Positions 1-10,567 of a stretch of 64,000 bases of DNA are shown here, one piece after another. Numbering within the stretch: position 1 is the stretch's first letter; every line of letters begins with the position of its first letter. A program made the position numbers and the translations under genes. The notes beneath the pieces are model-generated. The model saw only the letters and a program-made list of their open reading frames with translations, searched no databases and had not been told where the DNA came from. Source of the DNA: Cordylochernes scorpioides (lineage: Eukaryota > Arthropoda > Arachnida > Pseudoscorpiones > Chernetidae); assembly GCA_030710605.1 (NCBI GenBank), contig CP092874.1, positions 73,969,044 to 74,033,043 on the forward strand. Direction: 5' to 3'.

Positions 1-1865
1 AATTCTTTTGATGTAAAATTCTTTCCGTTGTCGGTTAAAATACATTTGATTTGGGGAACAGTTCTGTTGATTTTGTCTAAACATTGAATTACTGCTTGAG
101 AAGTGTTGGTGACAGTAGGGAAAGCCCAAACAAATCTTGTTAGGCGGTCAATTATTACTTGAATGTATTTGTGCTTGGTTTCATTTGCTGCAGAGCCTAG
201 CACAATAGTATCCATTGATATTAATTCCAGTGGTTTCAGATCAGAGTTTGGTGCAACATATTCTCCAATAAATGGTTTATGACTGCATTTAGTTATTTGA
301 CATATTTTACATGAGCGAACATAGTATTTGATGCATCTGATAGCATTCGGCCACCAATAAAATGGTGTTATCAATCTTACCGTCTTGTTAATTGAGGGGT
401 GAGAATGATTATCGTGGTATTCTTTGAGAATTTCTTCTTGGAATGATTCTGGAACAACTGTTTTTAGAACTCCATTATGTTTCACCATAATAAGATCTCG
501 ATGAATATGAGAGTTCTTTACAAAACTGAGATCCGCTTTTTGTTGGTGTAGTCGAAGAGTGGGGATTGATATATGAAATGACACTGGTGATCTTGACAAT
601 GCATCAACATGCGTTTGCTTTGATCCTGATCTGTGAGCTATTTTCATTGACTTGGTTGATAATTCAATTATCCATCGGAGATATTTTGCCTTTGGTTTCT
701 TTACGTTAAAGAGCCATTCCAAAGCCGAATGATCTGTAATGACTTCAAATGTATTGTTCTCAAGATAAACTTCAAAGTATTCAACTGATTGAACTACAGC
801 AAAGCATTCCAACTCGAATGCAGAATAGTTCTGTTGATGTAGTATAAGTTTCCCTGAATAATAGGAAATTACATGATCTTGATTATCATTTCCAATTTGA
901 GCTAAAATAGCACCAATTCCCAGTTTAGATGCATCTGTATAAAGCTTACATGGTAATGAAGGATCATATGTAGAAAGAACTGGATCTGTGGATAAATGAG
1001 ACTTTAGTTCCTGAAATGATTTGTTAACTTCAGTAGTCCATTTGAATAACTTATTTTTTCTTGTGAGGCTTGTTAAAGGATCTGCAATTTAACTAAATTT
1101 AGGAATAAATTTCCTGTAGTAACCTGCTAAACCCAAAAACTGCCTTACTTGCTTCACTGTTTTAGGTTGAGGGAACTCATTTATTGCCTTTGTTTTTTCA
1201 GGGTCAGGTTTAATCTTGTTATGTCCTATGATATGACCTAAATATCTTATTTCTTGTTTTGCAAAGGAGCATTTCTTCAACTTGAGTTCGATATTGTTTT
1301 CTTTAAGTTTGTCAAATATTTTCTTCATGAGTTCAATATGATCTTTAAAAGTACTGCTGTAAATTAGAATATCATCTTGATAATTACAAACACCGTTCCA
1401 AAGAAGATTTCCAATTATATGCTGAATTATTCGCTGAAAAGTACTTGGAGCATTTTTCAAGCCAAATGGCATAACCAAAAATTCATAATGCCCGTCATTT
1501 GTAATGAAAGCAGTTTTCTCAACAGAGTCTGGATGTATTTCAACATGCCAATAGCCCCATGCTATGTCAAGTGTTGTGAAGTATTTCGCATTATGTAAGC
1601 GATCAAACATATCTTGGATGTATGGAAGAGGCTGCTTGTCATCAATTGTAATTGCATTCAGTTTTCGGTAATCTATGCACATCCTTTGTGAACCATCCTT
1701 TTTAGAGACCAACACTACGGGGAAGGCCCAAGGTGACTGAGATTCTCTTATTAGTCCCTTTTTACTCAATTCTTCAACTTGTCTTTTTATTTCATCATAT
1801 TCGGCAAGTGGTCTTCTATATGGTCTACAACTGATGGGTGGATGTTCAATTGTATGGATCTTGTG
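1..1865 (-). pseudogene. Ty3/gypsy pol: reverse transcriptase, RNase H, partial integrase
   Basis: This encodes the enzymes that copy and insert a Ty3/gypsy retrotransposon. Reverse transcriptase shows YRKLNAIT, the active site YQDD (about 1,371-1,385; the family norm is YxDD) and FLGLAGYYRKF. RNase H follows with YTDASKLGIGA (about 918-945) and TDHSALEWL (about 716-741). The integrase zinc finger (HDNHSH then CKICQ) and the catalytic TDNGKNF (about 17-37) come last, and the window edge cuts the integrase there. A stop at 1,089-1,091 follows FIPKFS, just before the RNase H linker. Another at 1,866-1,868 separates pol from the gag/protease part. The frame is otherwise open throughout, so gag and pol were probably one long frame and the copy is young but dead. 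Family assignment is firm; the subfamily was not determined. Confidence 0.9.
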
Positions 1866-3062
1866 TTAAACAGCAATCCTTCCGATGTCAGTTTCATGCT
1901 GGCTGAACAATGCTTGATTTTCTTTAAGTAATTGATTAAGCTCTTTTTGCTGAACAGATGGAAGATGCGTTTCAGGAGATATATAAAAACATTCATTTCC
2001 TTTAACATACACCGCTTTGTCTTTTGTGTCAATTATTAATCCAATTTTTCCTGCTACATCAAGTCCAATAAGCAATGGATAGCTAAAGTTTTTCACTACA
2101 TGAAGCTTACACCCGACAAGTTTAGAATGGATTTTCAAAAATACTTCTACTGATCCTAAAGTATATGCAAAACTATCTACTTGTTTAATTTTGATTCTAT
2201 CGTTTACATTCAATTTTAACTTATGTTGTTTTAAAAGCGAACAGCTCATTAATGAAATAGTTGACCCGGTATCAATAAAAGATGAAACTGGAATATTATT
2301 AAGTAAAACCTCAACATTAACAAATCTATAAGGAAAATTGGTATTTGCTATGCAAAGTGAATCAGCTATGGTTTGTTTAACATCTGTGGTGATATTAGTT
2401 GCTTGGTGTTTAAGCTTGTCTTTATAATTAGGATCATAATCTTTGCAATCACTTATCCAATGTTTAAAATACAATCCTTTTTTCTTACAAATAGGACACC
2501 AATATGGGCAATTTTTTGATATTGTAGGTGTAGTTATATTAAAAACCTTGGTTTTACTTCTCTGTTGTTGCCTTATTTGATTATTGTTTTGTTCAATCTC
2601 CATGGCAATCTGCATCCAATGTGATGGATCTTTAGGCTGGGCTGTTACGAGATAATTTTTCCAATCTAATGGCAATCCATCCGTTAACATTTTTAGCTTC
2701 TCGACATTATTGAGGCTTGTTTGATTTAATAATCTAATTTTATCTCTAAAATAATCTTCCACGGTTTCTTCTTTTTTAAGTCTTCTTTTTGATGCTGCAA
2801 CTATAGGGCTTTCAACTTTATAACCAAAGCGCTGAATTAATTTGAGTTTAACAGTATCCCATTTTTTAATGGATGCGTTGCTCAATATTTCATCAGCAAA
2901 CCATTCTAAAGCATCTTTTGATAAATAATAAATTAGATTATTGATTCTATCGACTTCATCTAGTTTACCAGTTTCCAATTCATATAGTTTAAGCCATGAT
3001 TCAGGCCGAATTGAACCTTTATCACCGCTAAATTTCTCTAATTTGTTTACATTTACTGCCAT
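1866..3062 (-). CDS. Ty3/gypsy gag and aspartic protease
   Basis: This is the structural gag region plus retropepsin of the same minus-strand element, 398 codons from the ATG at 3,060-3,062. Residues 1-170 look like a gypsy capsid region (WLKLYELETG, DALEWF, DYFRDKIRLL). A cysteine/histidine cluster (CPYWCPICKK then HWISDC, about residues 185-208) sits where the nucleocapsid knuckle belongs, but its spacing is not the canonical CX2CX4HX4C. Protease is seen at FIDTGSTISLMS (about residue 265) and at PLLIGLDVAGKIGL. Translation stops at 1,866-1,868 and the same frame continues into pol, so the stop is either a loss of function or a read-through point; I favour loss. The start is the first ATG after the primer-binding site at 3,111-3,129. 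Confidence 0.85.
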   Translation of the reverse strand: MAVNVNKLEKFSGDKGSIRPESWLKLYELETGKLDEVDRINNLIYYLSKDALEWFADEILSNASIKKWDTVKLKLIQRFGYKVESPIVAASKRRLKKEETVEDYFRDKIRLLNQTSLNNVEKLKMLTDGLPLDWKNYLVTAQPKDPSHWMQIAMEIEQNNNQIRQQQRSKTKVFNITTPTISKNCPYWCPICKKKGLYFKHWISDCKDYDPNYKDKLKHQATNITTDVKQTIADSLCIANTNFPYRFVNVEVLLNNIPVSSFIDTGSTISLMSCSLLKQHKLKLNVNDRIKIKQVDSFAYTLGSVEVFLKIHSKLVGCKLHVVKNFSYPLLIGLDVAGKIGLIIDTKDKAVYVKGNECFYISPETHLPSVQQKELNQLLKENQALFSQHETDIGRIAV

Positions 3063-3110
3063 TGTACTTACTTTTTCTTTCGTCGAAGCCTTTTTTGATT
3101 TATATTTTAA

Positions 3111-3129
3111 TCCTTTCGTAGCTGCGCCA
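3111..3129 (-). promoter_or_regulatory. Primer-binding site of the gypsy element
   Basis: The minus strand reads TGGCGCAGCTACGAAAGGA directly upstream of the gag ATG. A TGG start followed by a sequence complementary to a tRNA 3' end is the usual mark of a Ty3/gypsy minus-strand primer site. It resembles the TGGCGCAG-type site of Drosophila 297/17.6-like elements. The primer tRNA was not identified. Confidence 0.6.
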
Positions 3130-3363
3130 AATATTTTATGTAACGTTTTATTTTTGCTTTAACTTTTAAGAAATGTTTTATTTTAAATCTTTATCTAATT
3201 TGTTTGTTTGTTTTAAATAAAGAGGCAAATTTACCATGTTGTTGTTCTTTTGTTTATTAATTGTTCTTTTTTTCCAATGATGATAAGAGTTATTGATCAC
3301 ACATTAAAAATCAATGAAAAACCAATTACAAAATTAATTACAAAATTCAGAAACGTGTCAATA
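3130..3363 (-). mobile_element. Probable 5' LTR (part) of the gypsy element
   Basis: This AT-rich, gene-free stretch lies outside the primer-binding site, where the 5' LTR must be. Its inner end is set by the primer site at 3,129. Its outer end is not visible because a Helitron-like element starts at 3,364. No second LTR is in the window to confirm it. Confidence 0.4.
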
Positions 3364-3830
3364 TCAACATATATAGTCACGACCGTCATGGGTTCTGTCA
3401 CGGATGCGCGCGCATCATCATTATGATCATTATCATTATCTAATGATAATAATAATAATAATTATATTATTATTATTATTTATTATTAATCAACATATAT
3501 TGTCACGACCGTCATGGGTTCTGTCACGGATGCGCGCGCATCATCATTATGATCATTATCATTATCTAATGATAATAATAATAATTATTATTATTATTAA
3601 TATTATATTATTATTATTATCCATCCCTATATATAGTCACGACCGTTATGGGCCGGTTCTGTCACGGATGCGCGCGCATCATCATTATGATCATTATCAT
3701 TATCTAATGATAATAATAATAATAATAATAATAATTATTATTATTATTATTATATTATTATTATTATCCATATATATATAGTCACGACCGTCATGGGCCG
3801 GTTCTGTCACGGATGCGCGCGCACAGGGAG
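3364..3830 (+). repeat. Four tandem copies of the Helitron 5' end with (ATT)n tracts
   Basis: The block CACGACCGTCATGGG ... CACGGATGCGCGCGCATCATC followed by an (ATT/AAT)n tract is repeated from about 3,377, 3,504, 3,639 and 3,783, a period near 125-145 bp. The long open frame across it (many Ile residues and repeated MRAHHHYDHYHY) is an artefact of the repeat. Confidence 0.8.
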
Positions 3831-3958
3831 GTCACGTGCTCGCCGGCAGCCAACGGGCGCGCGCCGCCGGCATTACGTCATAGATTATAAACACAAGGTA
3901 ATAAGGCCAAATAAAAAAATAGTGTGTGATAAGGCACAATTTGGATTATCTACTTATA

Positions 3959-4303
3959 TAATTGCCTTATTCTCTCTGTGTGAAGTTCACTGTGTGAAGT
4001 TCACGGATAGATTTTGGTCAGAATGGATAAAATAAAAAAAGTGTCAAGGGATGGGAATCGAACCCACGACCTTCCGCTTACCGGGCAGATGCCATGACCA
4101 CTAGGCTACCCTGGACATATTTTTCCGTTCACATTTTTATTTTTATATTTTCAAGACACACACAGTTTGGGGCGGGACGTTTCATAAGAGAGACATCCAC
4201 GGTGCCAATTTATAATTGTAACGAATAGTATTTTAATTAAAACATTTTTAAAATATATACGCACTCGGGTAAAACCCGGGCGTTGCCCGGGCCATTCGTC
4301 TAG
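3959..4303 (+). mobile_element. Inner short Helitron-like element carrying a tRNA-like gene
   Basis: This starts at A|TCTACTTATATAATTGCC, the same 5' end as the minus-strand element ending at 23,755, and finishes at the CTAG at 4,300-4,303. At 345 bp it has no coding capacity except a tRNA-like gene at 4,042-4,116 on the opposite strand. Confidence 0.6.
4042..4116 (-). tRNA. tRNA-like gene, anticodon reads GGT (Thr)
   Basis: It folds as a tRNA: a GTCCAGG/CCTTGAC acceptor with one C-T mismatch, a 5-bp anticodon stem TCTGC/GCGGA with loop CCGGTAA, and a T arm GTGGG-TTCGATT-CCCAT. A T-run follows the discriminator (A at 4,034-4,040 on the plus strand), as expected for a Pol III terminator. Position 33 is C instead of the near-invariant U, and eukaryotic Thr tRNAs normally carry AGT, TGT or CGT. 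It is therefore likely a decayed or captured tRNA rather than a working one; amino-acid identity is uncertain. Confidence 0.55.
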
Positions 4304-4309
4304 TATATA

Positions 4310-4690
4310 TATATATTATATAATCTAAAAACTCAAATATTTCTATATTTTAAAAAATATATATTTTATTTTATTCATTGATAATTTTACTTTGGTTATC
4401 ATCGTTTTGAGAAAGACTTTCAGTTTTAGTTGTATAGTTTTGTTGTAAATATGCGAAGTTAAAATATCAATCCTTTTAAATCACTAATATAGGATTAACT
4501 TTATAAATTCTATATAATGTGAAACTAACTAATGTGTAATATTTCCTCAAGTAATTGAAAATAAAAGCTACTTGACGGTAAATAATTATCTTTTTCTTAT
4601 CACGACTGCACCTCAACCATTTATCTTATCGATCCTTTGTCCTATCAACCCTTTATCTAACAACAACAAAATTATTCATAACATATATAT
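4310..4690. repeat. AT-rich dispersed repeat, copy 1
   Basis: This matches 10,568-10,935 in the same orientation through blocks such as ATATTATATAATCTAAAAA, TTCATTGATAATT, TCAAGTAATTGAAA and CTAACAACAA. No coding potential or terminal structure was recognised. Confidence 0.6.
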
Positions 4691-5278
4691 ACAAAGGAGA
4701 ATGTGTGGGGAGAGGTCCGGAGAAGGATGGCGATGGGAAAAGTGGCAATGGGAAGACTAACAAAACTATGACTACAGTATCACGAGGAGAACCAAGAAAA
4801 GTCCGGGCACTAGTTTTCTCAGTGGCTACTCAGGCTTCAGTATATCTTTCATTGACCTTGTAGAACGAGAGTGGTGTACGTGTGCTCGCACGGTTTAGTG
4901 TTTTAGTGAAAAACACAAACATCCTCGATAAAGAGAGGCGAGTTACCCCTCGAAATATTGGAACATTAAAATAATTATAAATCCAATATATGCATCTTTT
5001 TTGAATATAAATAAATATATATATATAGTGTAAAAACTATATAATAAAAATATAATAGTGATTCTATATTTAAAATTTAAAGAGTAAACTGATAAGATTG
5101 ATAAGTAAGTAAGTGTAAGAAGTAAATATTTTTTTTTCTCTCTCTCTATTAAATAATAACAATTTACAAATTTTATAATTTGAATTTAAATAATCAAAGT
5201 AATAAAGATAATTTTAATACAAAACTAAACTATAAAACTAAACAACTATTTATTTTTATGAATTATGAATAAAAAAAG
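4691..5278. other. Gene-free AT-rich stretch
   Basis: I see no supported gene. A CT tract lies at 5,137-5,147. The motif CGAAATATTGG ... CCAATATATGC (4,951-4,993) echoes the ends of the palindromes at 36.3 kb and 52.1 kb. Confidence 0.5.
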
Positions 5279-5350
5279 TGCCGTGACCAGGATTCGAACC
5301 TGGGTTATTGCGGCCACAACGCAATGTCCTAACCACTAGACGATCACGGC
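5279..5350 (-). tRNA. tRNA-His (GTG), copy 1
   Basis: The minus strand folds perfectly: acceptor GCCGTGA/TCACGGC, D arm GTCT-AGTGGTTA-GGAC, anticodon stem TTGCG/CGCAA around loop TTGTGGC (anticodon GTG), T arm CCAGG-TTCGAAT-CCTGG and discriminator A. It is 72 nt with no encoded CCA and no intron. A run of seven T follows two bases after the gene, which is a Pol III terminator. A CACGTG-containing upstream block (5,351-5,420) is shared with the other copies. This copy lies outside the tandem array. It is predicted functional from structure; expression is unknown. Confidence 0.93.
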
Positions 5351-6077
5351 AGGTGACATAGGGTACTAATAGGGAAACTTAAGAAGAGCGTGGCGTGGCC
5401 ACGTGGTGTGGTAGTCTAGATTTGGTACTGGGAATTGGCAAAGTCCAATTTTGCCAGAATACTCTCCCCCCAAATTTTTCATCCTTGCATTGAAAATATT
5501 TGGTTTTAACTTTAACCTAATTAATATACAGGATTATCTACTTGAATTATTATTAATTACTTAACTCTTTTTTGGTGTATCTTCATGTTTTTATAATTGT
5601 TTCTCAAAGCTATTTTTCAATTATTAAGCCAACCTTATTCAGAGAGATATATCAAAATCCAGTTTAAAAATTATCCATACAAATTTAAAAAAATGATCAA
5701 ATTCAACTCTAACTATATTCAAAGATAATAATTACACTCATACATACAAGTCGACATAAAAAAAATGTCTGTCCTTTGTCATTAAATGTGTTTAATCGTT
5801 TTCTTTTCAGATATTACGTGTATATGGTTATGTCACACATTTGCATATGGTGTGATATATTTATATTTTGAGTAAATAGAATGGCGTAAATAATCTGTCA
5901 ATATACAAAAGGATCTTGCTCTGTCTGTGGAGACTTTATTAAGACAAGGGCTAAAAGGTAAAAGCATCACAGTGAATGCGCGAGGCATTCAATGTATATT
6001 TTAGAATGTCATTTGAAGATCAGGATTAAGTATAGGCTTCTTATCTCAGTGGTATATGAATATCGAACCATATACGA
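5351..6077. other. tRNA-His 5' flank, then gene-free sequence
   Basis: Positions 5,351-5,420 are the conserved upstream flank of tRNA-His (GTGACATAGGGTACTAATAGG, then GTGGCGTGGCCACGTGG). The rest is AT-rich with no supported gene or repeat boundary. Confidence 0.5.
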
Positions 6078-6660
6078 ATGTTCACACCTCCTTTCACATA
6101 CATCTTTCATAAAAGACTATCTATAAATCTAACTATAATGAAAAAACAAAATTTACCAAGGGAAATATTTACAATAATTTTTGGCGAAGAAAAAGCTATT
6201 ATTATGAATAATTTGTATCAATCAAAATGTATCAGTCATAATGCTAATTACATAATTCGCACCATTTTTCCAAACGGGATTCCTACACAGTTCAATCCAA
6301 ATTATATAGTCACTCAATTTGTCACATCACACGGAAGATTTCAGAAATACTTACATAAAAGAGGTCTATCAGAAACACCAAGTTGTTCCTGCGGAGAAAC
6401 TGAACAAACTGTTCTTCACCTTATCTATGACTGTCCGAACTTGACAGAAGTGAGACATCGTTTGTTTCCTGATTTAAATGAACTAAGTCTTTCACCTCAG
6501 CCACTTTGTCTATATAAATTTTATGAACTCTGTAGAATAATACATGTAAATTTGTAAATATTTAATTCTAAGTTCTAATTTGTTTGCTGTTTTGTTTCCT
6601 CTGTATTAGGCGAAAATATTTCAATATTGTGCCTGGTTGGTTAATAAATTAAAAAGAAAA
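6078..6660 (+). pseudogene. LINE 3' end: C-terminal tail of reverse transcriptase ORF
   Basis: A 159-codon frame ends at 6,557. Its last 70 residues carry the zinc-ribbon-like tail common in Jockey/R1/LOA-type LINE ORF2 proteins: FVTSHGRFQKYLHKRGL, then CSCGETEQTVLHLIYDCP. The catalytic endonuclease and RT domains are missing, so the copy is 5'-truncated as usual for LINEs. Its 3' UTR runs to an A-rich end near 6,660. The same family recurs at 56,080-56,280 and 57,660-57,890. Confidence 0.8.
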
Positions 6661-7272
6661 AGTATGGACTTCTTATTTCACCTACGAGAACTGTAATATA
6701 ACTCTAGAAGTAAAATTAGGTAGATTTTAGGTAGTACCTAATAAAAAATATTAGGTAATTTTTTCACTAAATATCTAAGGTTTACATTAATTTCATTTGG
6801 TAATTCTGCAGAATGTGTAGAGTAGAAAAAGAGCCATGAAGTTTGAAATAGCATGAATTTAGAGGGATCCCACTGACACCACAAGCAACTGTGACTTCTG
6901 CGACCCTTCAAGACACCGACCTGATCCAAAGCAGTATTGTGCACAGACATCCCTTCATCAACCGCCCGTGTGTCAAACAGCTTCGAGTTCCCAATGCTTA
7001 CTCCATCAGCAACATAAAACAAGTTATCTTCCGATGAAAACTACGTAGCAGACATTGTATGTAGGAGATGCTGATATCAGGGATAATGAATTGGACAAAG
7101 TGTCATATTTCCCGAATCAACATGACATGAATGTTACATAGTACAATATCACATTTGTACTATTTTTTCACATTGTGTCGCGGTCTCACGCAATTCTGGT
7201 CTTAACTACCCGTTTCATGATTTTTCAGGATGCCTGAATGACCAGTGTTTTGGTCGTTGAGGTACAGCTTGC
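6661..7272. other. Gene-free stretch
   Basis: No supported gene. The minus-strand frame at 6,738-7,022 has no recognisable motif, and I do not call it. Confidence 0.4.
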
Positions 7273-7314
7273 ACCATGCTGATGAGGGCCAACAGCCCAA
7301 AACGCGTCCGTGGT
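7273..7314 (+). ncRNA. Hammerhead ribozyme relic (Penelope-type)
   Basis: Stem I ACCATG/CGTGGT encloses CTGATGA, stem II GGGC-CAACA-GCCC, then AAAA where GAAA is required, then CGCG and the GTC cleavage triplet. The G12-to-A change should abolish activity. The ACGCGT at the stem III position is self-complementary, as in dimer-acting hammerheads. Confidence 0.7.
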
Positions 7315-7460
7315 TAGATTTTCTTGATTAAAAAAGAATGGCTATTTGTCCAATTCTGGAATAATTAAAAATCAACGAGAATAGTTGATATTTATTCCGA
7401 TAGATGGCGCAAGACATCAGCAAATTTTAGTTGCACGATAAGGAGATGCCTTTTTTCATA
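7315..7460 (+). mobile_element. Penelope-like element terminal fragment
   Basis: Downstream of the ribozyme relic, this matches the reverse complement of 10,940-11,070 (AATTAAAAATCAACGA, TATTCCGATAGATGGCGCAAG, AGTTGCACGAT). Both are therefore copies of one element end carrying a hammerhead. Confidence 0.55.
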
Positions 7461-8196
7461 ATGAATGATTTGATTAGAGATCTTGGATTCCCTAATGCCG
7501 AAATTTTGACCTCGACGCTTAAGTACTGGAATATTTTAGATGAAAGTGGACATGCAACAGCACTGAGGAACCCGGACGTAAAACTAACTAACGACTTCTG
7601 AAATAGGACCTCTTGTATTAGGTACACCGGACTCTCAATAAAACTTTATTGCTTTATGATAACATGATAACCAAAACTGGGGCATTAAATTGTATCTATA
7701 TTTTGGGACTGTTATACTATAATTATGGTACATATGAAAATATAGTGTATATTGACATATATTACTACCTATATATACTGTCGTATCTCAATGCTAATTG
7801 TTTTCTTATATATCAACATTTAAAGTAGATTGTTATGTTAAAACCAGTTTAATATACCAAACCTCCTGGTGAAGCTGCGAGACCGCTGGAAGGGTTCACC
7901 ATCAGACTCTCCCAATATTTTTTCATCGAAGTTAGGACAGTAGAAAATTTGTTTTATATACATATAAAAGAAAATTCGTGCTTCAGTATGTAACACGTGC
8001 TATTTTTCTTATAGAAAAAGATAGTCGCTAACTACCCGTCATATTATCATAAACACGTGAACCTGGGATAGGTAGAAAAAGTTTTAATCTAATCCAATTT
8101 CTGGTGAACGACCGGACACCCGCCAGAGAATCTTGTCAGCTACTGTATCCCCAGATAGAAGAGCCCAATCTATCAAAGATTATACGCCATATTCGA
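7461..8196. other. Gene-free stretch with a decayed E-repeat fragment
   Basis: Positions 7,862-7,935 (GACCGCTGGAAGGGTTCACC, then CTCCCAATATTTTTT) match the ribozyme-like part of the E repeat in minus orientation. Nothing else was recognised. Confidence 0.45.
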
Positions 8197-8680
8197 ATCA
8201 ACAACAACAACTTTATTAGGACATTTCCGTCCTGTAAGGACTCACCATATATCATTTTCATGGAGAAAGGGAAAAATAAAAAACTTAAACAAAGGAGAGA
8301 AGGGAAAATGAAAAGGAAATCAAAGTATTCAACATAACACTATACAAATTAACTATGGAAGGAAATTGTTCTGTAATTTTAGTTCTTAAAGATTACCTTG
8401 TTCTCTAACGCTTTATGAAAGTTAAACAATTATATCGCTATATATTTCTCGGACATTATTCTGATTAGCTGAACTGGGTTCACGTAGACTTGGTAATGTT
8501 CTTTAAGATCTTATTACGTTCCTCGTTAACAATAGTGCATTCAGAGATGTAGTGGGTCATTTGTTCTATGCTTTCAGGTTTGAAGAATTTACAAATTACA
8601 TCTTCCTTTTTAATTATTTGAATGTGACTTTCTCTTAGTAAAGTCGAAGTGATTCTTGTTTGGGTAATGTAACACCATTC
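8197..8680 (-). pseudogene. LINE 3' end (second family)
   Basis: The minus strand from 8,669 to 8,480 reads a LINE ORF2 tail: QTRITSTLLRESHIQ, then CKFFKPESIEQMTHYISEC, ending at a TGA (8,480-8,482). The downstream 3' UTR reaches an AATAAAG(TTG)n end near 8,197-8,215, a simple-repeat tail seen in several LINE clades. Upstream domains are absent. A similar 3' UTR end is at 60,885-60,925. Confidence 0.65.
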
Positions 8681-9164
8681 GAATCAAATTATAACCACGA
8701 TAGATTCTATAATCTATAAAAATTAGAATGTGGCAACCGACATTAAAACTAAATTTATCAAGCAGCTATGATGGAAGATTGAAATGTTTCAAATTGGATG
8801 TCATTAAAAAATTAGGTCGTGCAAAAGTCAACTGAGTTTGTCGCGGTCATTGACATCAATGGGTAGTTAGTTTGTTTCGACGTACGGTATTGTTGTTACA
8901 TTGTGTAGATGGTACAAGCCTTGATGATTATGGTGATTTGCTTCTACTCGGAGTGCGTTACTTGGCTACACATCACAGATGGAATTTTGTACTTACACGG
9001 AGCAGGGCCATCCTGAGGGTTGAACCATCCTTCTATAGAAAGAACCATCCCACCATATAACAAATTATCCTGCTATAGAATGATCCCACTTTAGAAATAT
9101 TCTTGCTACTCTATAGAAAGAATTATCTCATTATATAAAAATTATTCCACTCTAAAAATAATTA
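8681..9164. other. Gene-free stretch
   Basis: Short degenerate direct repeats of a CCATCCTTCTATAGAAAGAA-like motif lie at 9,020-9,180. No gene is supported. Confidence 0.4.
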
Positions 9165-9415
9165 TCTCAGGAGAGTGTCCGGGCTACGCACAGTTACAGT
9201 TTAAGCCAAAAATGATTATAAATACGTCTTCTTCTTCTTCTTTCTTATCTCCACTGAATCACACTAAGGTATCAAGCTTGTAAAGATTGAGACTTTTGAT
9301 GGTGTCTGCCGGGGAAGAGTAGAGCTCATCAATGGATGAGTCAATACAGTCAATAATGTGTTTTGGGGTTGCAGGTTGAGAATATGACAACCATCATGAT
9401 TGGGTAATATTATAA
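9165..9415 (-). repeat. SINE-like repeat, inverted copy of 58,604-58,915
   Basis: CTTCTTCTTCTTTCTTATCTC (9,230-9,250), then AAGCTTGTAAAG and CAACCATCATGATTGGGT, match the plus-strand copy near 58.9 kb in reverse. The poly(GAA) end suggests a retroposed short element. Confidence 0.5.
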
Positions 9416-9484
9416 ATACGTGATAATATATAATAATCATAATCATTTTCAAGATGAAACCTCGTTCGATGTAGTTTTAGGCAA

Positions 9485-9673
9485 TCCTCTATCTATAAAA
9501 GTGAAATTAATATCATGTTGGTAGTTTATCTGGGGCGAAAACGCCTATCGCAGATAACAAAAAATCAAAATTCACACAAATAGGGTGTTTAAATTTTAAT
9601 ATTTTGAAAAATAACATTTTTATTCTATTTAAACTAGGGAAAAATTCAGTTATCACTCGGGTTATTCGTCTAG
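9485..9673 (+). mobile_element. Short Helitron-like element
   Basis: This begins A|TCCTCTATCTATAAAAG, like the 5' end at 45,097, and ends ATTCGTCTAG|T, like the 3' end at 4,303. The subterminal hairpin is not clear, so the call is tentative. Confidence 0.4.
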
Positions 9674-10059
9674 TTATAATAATAATAAGAGGAAAGAAGA
9701 AAGGGAATTGTGAAAAAGAGAAAATGGTAGAGAAGAATGGAAAATCATATGGAAGAGCTTCATCCAGCTGTCAGTGGGTGGGTTGAAGAAGATGAATTTA
9801 ATTGAGGAATTGATTGATATTCGTAACATATATACTGCCCAAATTACCCGGGCATTTTCACCGCTAGAGGCGCTGCTTGCGAGCAAATAACTCAAGGAAT
9901 ATTCGAGATAGAGACCTGAAATTTTCACTATAAGTTTTTCCAGATTCTACTTTATATACCATTAAAATTTCAGTCAGATTAGTTACGTATTGTGGACGTG
10001 TATAGCCGATAAACATACACACATACATACAAGCACTGACTTTTATATTAAAAATAAAA
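9674..10059. other. Gene-free stretch
   Basis: Purine-rich at 9,690-9,760, otherwise featureless. Minus-strand frames here show no motif. Confidence 0.4.
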
Positions 10060-10210
10060 ATGGCATATCCTGACCAGGAGCACATGTGCTTTTTAGAAGG
10101 CAGAACGCCATCTGGTGGAACAGAAATCAACTAAACATTGATTTAGCCTGTTCCTTGATATTTGGCCAACCCAATTTCTTGATAAATCAAGAAAAGCCAT
10201 CCACGAACTT
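10060..10210 (-). mobile_element. Penelope-like terminal fragment
   Basis: GCATATCCTGACCAGGAGC, GCACATGTGCTTTTTAGAAGG, CGCCATCTGGTGGAACAGAAA and CTTGATAAATCAAGAAAAG match one arm and the centre of the palindrome at 61,001-61,258. The AGCCATCCACGAAC end is where a hammerhead would begin, but its core is missing here. Confidence 0.5.
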
Positions 10211-10567
10211 GACTTATATATATATTCAAATATTCAACATTTGCGTCAATTCCAATCCATAACATGAGTATCGCTTGTGTTATGTAGGTAATAATATGGG
10301 TAAAATCCTTAGTGAAGGCTAACTAGACCATTCTACGAATCAAGAAAATGCTTGGCCGTTGCGTGATGCCTTAGGCTGCACTTATTGTTTTGCTTATAAC
10401 TGGCCTCTGGCAAGCCTTCAAGTTATGGAACAAGAATTGCCTCCTTAGATTTCTCTGATCCATCGTACAGAGGTAAAACGAAGATACACGACGCAAGTTG
10501 TACCTTACCCAATTGGGGGAGAATCTGTATGGGGAAAGTCCCTAATAAAGGCTTTTGTGTGTGTGTA
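10211..10567. other. Gene-free stretch
   Basis: No supported gene or repeat boundary. Confidence 0.4.

Larger units (their letters stand above)
3364..4303 (+). mobile_element. Helitron-like element with amplified 5' ends
   Basis: The left end begins A|TCAACATATATAGTCACGACC, a 5'-TC terminus that recurs on the minus strand at 59,449. The right end is a GC-rich hairpin (CCCGGGCGTTGCCCGGG, 4,275-4,291) followed by CATTCGTCTAG|T, the CTRR-type terminus of Helitrons. The block 3,811-3,870 (GTCACGTGCTCGCCGGCAGC and following) is shared with the elements at 22,738-23,755 and 59,122-59,449. No Rep/helicase gene is present, so it is non-autonomous. A second 5'-TC start at 3,959 suggests nesting or capture. 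Confidence 0.6.

Noticed and set aside
3404..3781. 125-codon frame rich in Ile and His
   Set aside because: Generated by (ATT)n and repeated Helitron 5' ends; low complexity.
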